A DNA stretch of 64,000 nucleotides from Lineus longissimus. Its lineage: Eukaryota; Nemertea; Pilidiophora; Heteronemertea; Lineidae. Each line of letters opens with the position of its first letter. Position 1 is the first letter of the stretch. Positions 47,886 through 58,675 of the stretch are shown here, piece by piece. The stretch spans positions 1,116,001-1,180,000 of the forward strand of contig NC_088312.1 of NCBI RefSeq assembly GCF_910592395.1, given 5' to 3'. The translations under genes were made by a program, and so were the position numbers. The notes under the pieces are model-generated. The model was not told the DNA's origin. It saw nothing but the letters and a program-made list of their open reading frames with translations, and searched no databases.

Positions 47886-48140
47886 AGAAGCTTGCTCGCA
47901 AGAGCACTGAGTTATGGCGGCATTAGCCCATAGAGGCTTGCTCGTAAGAGCAGTCATGGCGGCATTAGCCCATAAAAGCTTGCTCGCAGAGCAATCATGG
48001 AGGCATTAACCCACAGAAGCTTGCTCGCAAGAGCAGTCATTGAGGCAGAAGCCCATAAAAGCTTGCTCGCAAGAGCAGGCATGGAGGCAGTAGCCCATAA
48101 AAGCTTGCTCGCAAGAGCAGGCATGGAGGCATTGGCCAGT
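47886..48140. repeat. Minisatellite of six ~42-bp hairpin-forming units
   Basis: GCTTGCTCG starts units at 47890, 47936, 47978, 48019, 48061 and 48103 (46, 42, 41, 42 and 42 bp apart). Each unit contains CTTGCTCGCAAGAGCA, in which CTTGC pairs with GCAAG or TGCTC with GAGCA, so two alternative hairpins can form. The repeated minus-strand peptide (ASMPALASKLLW) is a product of the repeat and not a gene. Confidence 0.9.
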
Positions 48141-48581
48141 AATGGACTGGCGTTGTCAAAACTCCCTTTTATCTGAGATCGACACTGAAAACGTTTCAAA
48201 TCAACTTGATGCACCACGGACTGAACTTTACCATCGCGTTTCGACATAGTTTTCTTGAGATAATGGTACTAGCCAGCCATCTTTTTAAAAGCAGTTGGAT
48301 CTCTCTTCCAATTCCCAGCGTTTGTTTCCCCCAACTAAACACGTTTGCACTAAAGTTATTTTGGACGCGCCTTCCCAATTGTTTAACCCAAGAATGCCCC
48401 GATGGCGATTTCGATCAACTCCATGGGCAAGTGTAGAAGGATTGTTGGTTCGACGATGAAAGATATACCTAACCGGGGAAACTGTATACAGCAGACGTTG
48501 GAAGGAATTGAAGCACACCTCTACCTGTTGGATTAGCAGCCGTCGGATGATATACCTGAGCTGAGTTTACGATGGAGAAAT
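48141..48581. other. Intergenic, no gene seen
   Basis: Short overlapping ORFs on both strands with no recognisable domain. Confidence 0.4.
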
Positions 48582-48795
48582 GGTTCAAAATTCTGAAAAA
48601 TTTTCAAAGTCAACATTTTTTTGGGGCTGATGATGTATCTTCGTTTTGAGCAAATGATCGATGTTTCTTCGACTGTTTTTTCATTTTAAGCAGAAAAAAA
48701 TGAAAAAAATATTTGGACTTGGAAAAAATTTTTGGGACTGATAATGTTTCTTTATTTTGAGCCGAAAAAAACAAGTGAAAAAAATATTTGGACAA
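48582..48795. repeat. A/T-rich dispersed repeat, copy 2
   Basis: It shares with 14150-14320 the ordered words TTCAAAATTCTGAAAAATTT, GGGGCTGATGATGT, TTTTGAGC and AAATATTTGGACTT. The second half is an extra, partly diverged tandem copy of the same unit. Confidence 0.75.
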
Positions 48796-50823
48796 AATGT
48801 TTTCATCTGTAGCATGACACATTTGCCGCGAAGAGTTTCTACCGTACACAACGCTGTCCATCAATCGTTGCCTTTTTGCTGGTGCCAATTGCAAGCATTG
48901 CTTTCAACGACTTCCTTGAGTAGTGCTTGTATTTTGTTGTCCGTCAAGGCAATCATGATCCAATGCATATTAGAAGTTATTTATTGCGGAATTGCTAGCC
49001 TTATCGACCGCTTGTGATATGAATGACGAATGGTTATTTGACATGACATCTGCTGACAGGCTAAGCTCCCTTGGGCAAACTAGTGAAATGCTTCAACCTC
49101 TCTGATGTGATATTTTCCGTTGGAATCCATTCGCGACGTAGACTCCGGGATGCCATTTGCGAAAAATGTATTCATAGGCCTGTAGACATCCGTGAGTTGT
49201 TGGCCATTCTGCCAGAACTGCATCCTGGAAGCATAACCGTGTGATATAAACGATACTATATTGTAAATGGACGGGCAAATTACATATGATTTTGTTTGTA
49301 AGGCACCCTGGAGACAACTAACTGTAGATTTATCGAGACATCGCCATCATATTTCATGACAAACTTGCAAATACTGATTCACATCGACCAACCCGTCATA
49401 TCTTAATGTCGATGTTGAAAAGGCAAATCGTAGATGCCTATATCGATCTCAATAACCTTTCATTGACCAGGGACGCCAGACTCTAAAGCAGTAGCATATC
49501 TAGTTAGATGACGTAATCCCTCGAAGGAATTGCCAGAAAAGAATCTTATTCGATTTTCCAACCCACAGGGGATTAGACGATTTGAAAATCAATAGGATAC
49601 AACCCTCAGCGTTACATTTTTTAGTGTCAGCTTCTTATGGAAGTGCGTGGTGAAATGTCCCTTATCCGATGGTACTTTCCACGCTGTGATTCATCAGTGG
49701 TAACTATGGTAACCTCTTCACCAAAGAAAATTGAGCGTTTCTCTGTTCGCAGTTATTCTCAGGGGGTTCTTTGATAATGTAATGGACATTCTTATCATTC
49801 CCAAAAATAACTTAAAAAATCTAAATAGATCGTGTCCGGCCCATCAGGATTACTAAAAAAGACGTAGAAGTATTCCGCGTCTAAAATTTAGATTTGCCAT
49901 CCCAAGATATGCAGCACATTGTTTCATCGGCGACCAGAAGTTTTACGTGATGAACGGCTCAGAGTAGTCTTTACAGTATATAAAATGCACTCTCGCGACG
50001 AGTGTTCCGTAACCTGTCATTTCTGATACTGCTAATTCTCTCTGGTGATGGGCGTTTCCTTCTGATTGCAGATCAATAAACTTAATTGAGACTTTCGCCT
50101 CATGTGAGTCTCGCATAAAGTGTCATCTTGATAACCCGAGTCGGGTGAGTCAACGCGTGCGTTGCTATGGCAATTACCTCTTGCAAACCCTGGAGATCCT
50201 GTTTGTCCCTCGGGTATACAAAACTTTGCAGCGTTTGCAGAGGGTTCATGATTTTTCTTCTTTTTTTTTTAATCAGGGTAAACCTTTTCAATTATATTTC
50301 CATTATAAGAGCAAAAATATTTATCTCTCTGGCTTCATACTCTGTGCCTTGCCCTGTTCACGACCAATACCAATTCTTTCAAGTAATTTTACTACATTTT
50401 TTTCGAAACACCTTGTATGTACTGCGGCACCTAGCGGATAATAATATAACTATATTTTCATAACCAAAGTTATCTTATCAAATGTAGTCGCCGCATCGTA
50501 GGATAGCTTTAATGTTTATTTCACACCTAGAAATCAGTATAATGGACAGAACCAGATTGTAGAGACTTTAATGCGTTAAAAGTTATGTTATGGAATTTAA
50601 GTCGATTCAATATAAAAGTTATGATAAAATCGAATCGTGATATTCAAGAAATGAACTTGAAATTCAAAATGGCCGTCTGAAGGAAAATAAAAATTTTGTT
50701 GAACAGGTTTTTGCTGCAAACCTCTCGATTTTGAGAAATAATCAAGCGAAATAACGTTTTTCACACTCACGTAGTTGTTAGTATGTCACCACACTTTAGC
50801 TGTTAGAGCGATACTGTGATAAA
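48796..50823. other. Intergenic, likely upstream region of the HECT ligase
   Basis: No supported gene. The A/T content rises towards 50 kb. The promoter and any 5' UTR exon of the downstream ligase gene would lie at the right end. Confidence 0.4.
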
Positions 50824-50836
50824 ATGGCTGCGAAGG
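50824..50836 (+). other. Candidate 13-base start exon of the HECT ligase
   Basis: ATGGCTGCGAAGG precedes a GTAAAA donor and its one-base carry-over joins in frame to the next exon at 51262 (M-A-A-K-E-G-D-E). The context AAAATGG is good. The donor is below consensus and such a short exon can match by chance, so an alternative upstream start exon is possible. Confidence 0.45.
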
Positions 50837-53800
50837 GTAAAATTTTCATTTTCTCAGTTTTCCAAATTTTCGAATTTTCTTCAAGTTCAATCAATCAATC
50901 AATCAAATCATGAAATCAAAGAAATCATAAGCCGATAGGCTACAATGAATAATGTTGGAAGAATGCTAACCCAACATACATTCATCTCTTTCATTTGTCA
51001 TCGTGGTGATGCAGTTTACTGAGCATGTTGAGCTGAGTGTGTATTATAGGAGCCAGTCTACTTAGTTGTGTATGTTATCATATCATGTCATGATGTTGGA
51101 TGTTACATTTAGTTGCAGCACGGTACCTATATTCAGAGTCCCAATACTCTGAATATAGGTAGATATCAATTCACTGGTTGCAGTTGCAGGACAGTCAATG
51201 ATGACATTGACCACACACGCAAACACTGGTGAGTTTATAGCTCTTCTTTTCTTCTTTGCAGAAGGGGACGAAGTCTTCAAAGTGCCAGTTGGGCGTGCTC
51301 CACAGGCAAAACGTGCTTCACTTCCGGCGATAGAAATCAGCAAGGCCACAAGGTGAGTCTACAAAGTGACAGTGTCTTGCAACTTGCTTTACTAATTCTA
51401 GAAGAATGTATCACAAGTTCGTTCCAACCAGTATCAGCAAAACTCTCAAATTGCACTTCAGGGCAAATGAGCAAGGAAGGATGATGAACCGTGAGGTGCC
51501 TTCGAGCCGTTCATTCACCAATCTTCTGCAAGTCAAAGATGGACTGTCAAAGTAAGTTCGAAAGGCTTTTTTTCTCACAGAAAAGTCCGAGTTTGTAGCA
51601 GTCAGTGTCATTAGAATAGAATCAATTATTAGAATAGAATTAATTATTAGAATAGAATATAATTCGAACATCACCATTATTTTCAGGACTTTGAGTGCAA
51701 GTAATTTGGCTGCCTTGTCTGACAGCAATCTGTCAATCCAGGTGAGGACAATTTTTTAAGTTTCATCCACTTTATGTCCCACTGTCAGAACAGCTTATTT
51801 GGCATTTGATGATGAATTGAAAAATGCTAAATTCCACTAGACAGTGGCATTATTACCATATTGATCATTACTATTTTGTCTAAAAACAAATCATTTTAAT
51901 TTGTGTCTTGAATTGAAATGTCCTCTAATCGCACCTTAGATTAGAAATTGAACTCAAGTTAGAAATTGCACCATGGTTTCAGTTGCTTTTAATATCTTCT
52001 CTGTTACAATTCCTAGGAAGCTGTGCCTGCCAGAAGTTACGATGCACCATACACATCTAGTCATGTTGCAAAGGTTGGTATTCTTTCATTATTTCAAGAG
52101 ATTTAGAAGATTTTTGCAGGGTTGGTGGAAACCCATAGGTGTATTAGCCAGGATTTTTGTAAGAGTTATTTTGCTCGAGAAAGGGGTGTTTTCCTAATGC
52201 TGAGAGATTTTTGCATTCTTTGGATTTAACGATGTCTATCAGCGCTGGGGATTTTTATGGTCAAATTCAAAGATTCTTCCCCAAAAAGTGGATAATTCTG
52301 CTTTTCTTACTGTATAGTAGTTTTTGACTTTCGTCATCATATCTTTCATTTCAGCAATCTTTTGAGAATTCAGTCAAGCAATACTACTATCAACTCACAG
52401 AAGGTTGCGGTGATGAGAAATGTCTCAACAAATTTTGCTTTTCATCAAAAAGTGAGTAGCCTCATCATGACTATTGTATACACTCGGCACCATCTCCTTG
52501 ATGTTCATGCTTTTCTTTAAAAAGACCATGCCTTAGTTCAGGGGTGGAGTGTCTCATTGCTTTACTGAGTGTTTTCTAACAATACTTTATCAAACTTAAC
52601 ATTCTACTTGTATTGTAGATCAAGCTAATAACACCTAAAACAAACTTTTCATTTCCCTGTGATTATGTTCTTAATTCCTTCATATTTGTTCAGACTGTGT
52701 TCAGCTGACTCCAGCACTCACCCTGCTGTTTAGCATAGAGCTAGCTGCAAGCAACAGGGCATGCCTCTGCAAGACCGACAAGAGTTCACACCGACCACTG
52801 CCAAAACCTGAATTCCAACCCGACTCCGAGGACACCACAAGTCCCTCTTTCATCTATGCACTGTACTCAAGCTCACCCTTTGAGACGCTGTTCCGTGAAG
52901 CATCCCGGCCACCATCTCGTTCCAGTCTTCAAATCCTACTTCCATCGCCACTTCATCACTCACGCATCGGAAGCATCAGCCTCACCCCCTCGTTAGAAAA
53001 TCTGGCGTTTGCTTGTAGGAGCAAGGTTGATAGTAATAATGTCAAGATGCCCTCTGGTCTCATTGTGCCCACTCCGAATGACATCCGTAGTAGACTCATC
53101 GCCGCTGATGACAGTATTGTAGGCCAGCCAGTCAAGCCAAGGGCCCTGTGTAGACAACTGAGTAACAGCCTAGGCAATCTCTCTGGGTCGTCGGAACTCA
53201 ATTCCTTTGGCAGGTAAATAAAGTCAGAATAGATACCGGGTACATGTGCATGTAGTACAAACTCTTCATTACGCCTAACTGATGAGATGATTTTGTTGAA
53301 GTCAACTCCGATTGGTCTTGGTGAGGAAGGTTTCGCCATGCACATTTGTAACTTGTTGTTCATTGAATTGACAGTGCAAATGCAGTCCAAGCACCTTTAG
53401 AAATGTTTTGAAAGTTATGACCAAGTGTCCAGTTGTGAGCAGTAAACTATGTTGTTTTTTGGTTTCAGTTTCTCGCACGTGCTGAGTTACTCCCTGAACC
53501 AGATCCGCCTCGAGAACGCTCTCCTTGTCCCAAGCAGGAGCATGAGTCACAGCAGTTTGAACGAAGTGTCTTCCATTGGTTCAGATGGCTTACACTTTGA
53601 TCCATCTGTGGACGGGGACTTTGGAGACAACCTCGAGGAGTTAGAAAGGCAGCTACAGCTCGAGTTGAGCTATGGACGAATGCAGGAGTTCTCACTGACC
53701 CATCTCAACATTCCTATGTTACAGGTATGTATAATGTCTTACCACCAATTCGGGGATTTGAGGGGCTTTAATGTGCTTGTCCTGTGGTGAAGCCTCAACA

Positions 53801-56800
53801 GAACAAGAACAGATCCTCCGGTTAATATGAGTATTCTGTCAGGGTATACTTATTCCAGCAGATCCGAACCAAGGCTGATGTATTTTGACCTAAGTATGTC
53901 TACTCTTGTTTCCTTTCCAGTGTGCTCTTGAGAAGTATTCTGAGACTCAAGATCCATCATTTTTGCTCAATACAATCCGCACTGTCTTCTCTTCATCAGA
54001 CTCACTCAACAATAGTTTTAAGGTAAGGTTTCAAAACAATCTTTATCAATTCCTGGATTGACGTAATTCAGAACTCAGAACCCCATGTTGTTGTTTCCAT
54101 GACCAGTTTAGCTAAAGCCTAAGATCAAACTGCAGCTGCCTATCATTGAGTTGCTTGAAAAATAAATGTTGGTGACTGTGCATTAATATACAAGGAATCT
54201 TTTAAAGGTGAAATCAGATTGGTTTTTGACCAGATTGTTCTAATTACTTGTGTCAATTGACATTTACAGAACGATGAATCCCTACCGATTTGTGCCAGGA
54301 ATATCGACTTGAAGGGCGTTCGACAGGCTTATGACCTCTTGATAAAACAGGTAGGTGGCTAGTGTTACATTGGAATGCCGATATGAACGAGTTTCCCCTG
54401 TACTCAGCTGCTGTCCATAACCACGAGTTTTTAGTGGCATCCAAGCTTGCTTTTGATTTGTCAATTAGGATATGATATGAAATATCTTCTTTTGAAACTT
54501 ATTTTTCTTCCTCTATTTCAGGACTCGTTGGTGCCCTGTCTGCGTAATTCAATAGAAATCCTCCTCTCTCATTTACCAAATGTTCAAATACAGCCACAGG
54601 AGGTGAACCAGCTTGCGATACTCCTCGAGTGCCCACTCTTCCGGAAGAGACGCAATCATGCTCTGAGGCAGAAACTGTGCGTTGTCCTGTCTGGTTTGCT
54701 GCCTGCCACCAAGGAAGCGTTCTGTGAGGTGATGATTATGTACGATGGTGATCTCTTTGAGAAACGTATGGGAATGCTGAAGGATCATTTGATGTTGTCA
54801 CTCAGGCATAATCAGAGGTGTGTAGTTGGTTTACTTTCCGGTGCAAAAAGTCATTGTCTGATCTAACCTTATGCTGCTTGATTGAATTGACCCCCACAAG
54901 ATCACATGATCACAGAGAATCACTGATATTGGGTGTTGGTATACTGAAACCGGGGTTTACTTATAACATAGCTGCGTAGCACTTGTTTGCCTGAAGGATT
55001 GAAATCATGTGTGTATATCACTAGACCCGTATCAAGGTCAGAGTATTATCTCTTATATTTTTCAGGTCTGAGCCTCCCATGATAGCTATGGCCGAGACAC
55101 TGTCCATATTCTATGAAGCTAATGCACTCCAGGAAAAAAAGACGGGTACTCCTATCATTCCATATCGAATGTTCTATGTTGGGGAGCTTGGCAGGTGAGG
55201 GAGGCTTGGTGCTTGAGCAGTTACTTTGAATGTTAGGAACCCATCATGGGTGATTCACTTATTGCAGCTACACTTGCTTGGTAGTGCCATGTGAGGAGCT
55301 TTGAGCAATGAAACCGCATTGGATTTAGCGCTTTGGAAATATCATTTTTATAGTAATAGTTATTTTGGTGATATTTGGTGTCGGTCATCTCTGGTCGGTT
55401 TTCAAACTTTCTTGCTTGTTAACATGGTACTAAATCATCACTTCGTCATGCAGGAAACTTGACTACAAGGCAGAATACGAGTGCTGGTGTAAAAGCCACC
55501 TTGACCCTGTCACGCCGACATCAAGTCAACCCCAGCACGAGACATCACTTCTACATTACTCATTCCTACTCGATCCTTCTTCCAAAGTTCACGCACTACA
55601 TCTAGACGCTGTCATTCAGATGAGACGGGTGTACCAGGAGGCCATTCTTCATCAAGCAGTAAGTGAAAGTTTTTCAGCTCAGTACATGAGGCAACTTGTC
55701 TTAAACTTTTAATCTTCACTGACCTGAATTATCATTGATGGTTTCCTTATCTTTGCAGAGGGTCAACCAGGTACAGAAATACCTGCGCGATTTCAGCCGG
55801 TGTCCACGCCTGCCAAATGCCGTCAAGTCAGCCATGTGTCCATATTTGGTGCTCGAGGTGCGGCGGGATCACCTCATCGATGACACGATATCTCAGATCA
55901 GACTGAAAGAAGTTGATCTCAAGAAGCCTCTCAAGATCAAGTATATTGGAGGTGGCGAGCAGGTAAATAATATGCATGACATTTTTCTTTTTCTTAACCC
56001 TTGTGCTTAAGGCCAAACTGATCCCATCCCCCCAGTTCCTGAAGTAAAATTTAGGTGTTCATGGCCAAACATCTGATGAAACAGATGCCGCCATTAGGCC
56101 TCCAAGTCGTTTACTACCAATAGTACAATCTGTTTGCAGGGTTTGGACATGGGCGGGCTCCAGAAGGAGTTCTTCCAGTTAGTCTGCACGGAGATCTTCG
56201 ATCAAGACTATGGCATGTTCATATATTCAGAAGAGACGAGGAATCTCTGGTTAAATGGTGCTTCATTCGACTCTGATGAAGAGTTTGAATTAGTAGGAAT
56301 ATTATTAGGTGAGTTTGGTGACCTAAATCAGATGTGATACTACAGTTTTGAAACCAAATTACTTGTGCCAACTCCAGCACTTCAAATGGACTTTGGTTTC
56401 TTGAGAAGTTTATGTTGACTTTAGCAATCAGAAATATCAGCCCTTGTTGCCTGCGACGTTGCTTGACTTTTCATTCATCTGTTGTACATTTCATATGCAT
56501 GTTGACATAGTCTTTAAGCTCTAGGTTGAAAGTCATTGATTGGCTAGTGATGCCAAATTTATTCTCGAAATCTTTTCTCAGGTTTAGCAATCTACAACGG
56601 CATCATCCTCGATATCCGGTTCCCGTTAGCGATCTACAAGCAGTTGCAAGAACAGGCACTCACTCTGAGTGACTTGAGTCAGGTTGAGCCTGTCATCTTC
56701 AGCAGCCTGGTCGAGCTGTTGGCCTTCGATGGTGATGTTGAGGACACATTTTGCCTTACATTCCAGGTAAGGTTGGATGATTATGCTGGCACTGGCATGG

Positions 56801-58675
56801 TTCCTTACCATTGGTGCTACATGTAACCTCCTACCACACTGCTGCATCACCTCTCCATTGAAACAATTGGGAATAAATACAACCAAAGATATGCTGGAAC
56901 GTCTGCTTTTGTTTTACTTGTAATCCCGTTGTTTTGGCCAGTTTAATACTTGAGACAAATCAACTTATTTACAATGTATTTCATATAATTCTTGACCATT
57001 TTCAGGCAACAACTCAATGGTACGGTGAAACCATAACTGTTGATCTCATTCCAAATGGTGCTGAAATCATGGTGACCAACGAAAATCGCCATTCTTACGT
57101 CGAGTCTTACATCAAGTACCTGCTTACTGAGAGTATAACCAAACAGTTTGCGGTGAGTGCAGTTTCTGTTGAGCAGTGCCACACAATCTAAATTGGCAGT
57201 ATAAAAGACAATCGTCTTCATGAAGTGGTTTTCATCTGTTTTGTTTGACAGACATCACAGAAGATGTTTGCTGTGATGTATATTCAAAACTGATTTGTTC
57301 CCGAGGTCAGACAACACAAATCAATGAGAAAAGTTCCAATCCATCCATATTTTAAACACCATTTTCTTTTCAGGCGTTCACGCGTGGATTCCACAAAGTC
57401 TGTGATAGCCATGTATTGTCCTTGTTTAGACCTGAAGAAATTGAATTACTTGTCTGTGGGAGCCCAGATTTCGTAAGTTTGTTTCTTTTTCTTAACACCT
57501 TCAGCGCCAAACCACGTAGCTCTACGTGGCCCGAATCCCCCTCCCCTTTGAGCTGGTTAACGGAGTCTCATGGACTTCATGAAAGAACTACGCCATCGCC
57601 ATCTTCAGGGCTAGAGAGGAACTGAAAAGACAAGAAAAGGTCCTTTCAGTTCCTGACTTACCCTGAAGATGGCGATGGCGTGGTTCCTTCACGAAGTCAT
57701 TTAAAGTTCTGAACTACGCCATCGCCATCTTCAGGGATGGCGTAGTTCCTTCACGAAGTCATTTAAAGTTCTAAACTACGCCATCGCCATCTTCAGGGAA
57801 CGGGAGGAACTGGAAAGACCGTTTAGTATTTTCAGTTCCTGCCTTGCCCTGAAGATGGTGATGGCGTAGTTCTTTCATGAAGTCCATGAGACTCCGATAA
57901 CCAGCTCAAATAGGGAGGATTTGGGCTACGCAGATCAACGTGGTGTTGAAATGTTATAGTGCTCTTTGGTTTCATAGTCTTTGTTAGTTCACTTTCATAG
58001 AGGTTGAACATTATGTGTGGTAGGACACACATTATTGTTGGCTGGTAAACAAGGTATCGTTAGGGCATATTTGTGTTTAAAATTTTCCTTCTTTTTTCCT
58101 TAGGACTTTGATGCTTTTGAGCGTTCAGCCTCGTATGACGATGGCTACCACAAAGACCATCGCGTGATCAAGTGGTTCTGGCTGACGGTTCATGATTACT
58201 CGCCGGAGCAGAAACGCCAGCTGCTGCACTTCATCACGGGCAGCGATCGGGTCCCGCTGAAGGGCCTGAGTCATCTTCCCATCATCATACAGCGAAATGG
58301 AGCAGATTCTGACAAGTACTAGTATTTACACATTGTTTGGGACAGATAATAGTTTGGGTCATGAAATGAGAGAAGTGTCAAGAGTTGACCAATGCAAGTG
58401 GTGTGTTGTGTTGCTACCTGATGACTAACTGTGAAGGTCAGATTAGCTTTGGCCTTACTCTGATCCTAGTCATGGCTGTTGACGATATGGGATGTAACAA
58501 CATTACTTGATGCCATCATGATGACTCACTCAAAAGCTCTTTCTTGTTCTGCAGATTACCAGCCGCTATGACGTGTTTCAACAGATTCCTGTTACCAGAG
58601 TACAGCTCTGAAAAGAAGGTTCGAGAGAAGATCACAATCGCCATCGAAAATGGGAAAGGTTTTGGACTGCAGTGA
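50824..58675 (+). CDS. AZUL-HECT E3 ubiquitin ligase of the UBE3A/HECTD2 group, 20 exons
   Basis: Exons: 50824-50836, 51262-51352, 51402-51551, 51687-51741, 52017-52073, 52355-52451, 52694-53213, 53469-53724, 53921-54022, 54270-54350, 54522-54817, 55066-55194, 55454-55658, 55759-55962, 56140-56308, 56582-56766, 57006-57152, 57374-57472, 58104-58315, 58555-58675. All are in phase, giving 1062 aa; only the 13-base first exon is uncertain. Residues 123-180 match the UBE3A AZUL zinc finger (YYYQLTEGCG, Cys 140, 145, 150 and 178 or 180). Residues about 712-1062 are a HECT domain (VRRDHLIDD, GLDMGGLQKEFF, LVGILLGLAIYN) with catalytic Cys1030 in TCFN, 32 residues from the end. It should accept ubiquitin from an E2 and pass it to substrates. 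LVCGSPD, LLHFITGSDRVP and the GFGLQ end favour HECTD2; YLVLEVRRDH, LFRPEEIELL and the AZUL favour UBE3A. Confidence 0.9.
57500..57950. mobile_element. Fold-back / MITE-like element in a HECT ligase intron
   Basis: The left arm (about 57503-57612) and right arm (about 57848-57948) are inverted copies: both read GAGCTGGTTAnCGGAGTCTC, then CATGAAnGAACTACGCC, then GCCATCTTCAGGGC on the appropriate strand. The middle holds further direct and inverted copies of the GCCATCGCCATCTTCAGGG word. The left tip has its own perfect hairpin, CCACGTAG-CT-CTACGTGG (57512-57529). It has no coding capacity, so it is a non-autonomous fold-back element. Confidence 0.8.

Noticed and set aside
47886-48140. CRISPR-like array
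   Set aside because: Units are adjacent with no unique spacers; a eukaryotic minisatellite.
47954-48247. Minus-strand repeated-peptide ORF
   Set aside because: Product of the 42-bp minisatellite, no other coding evidence.
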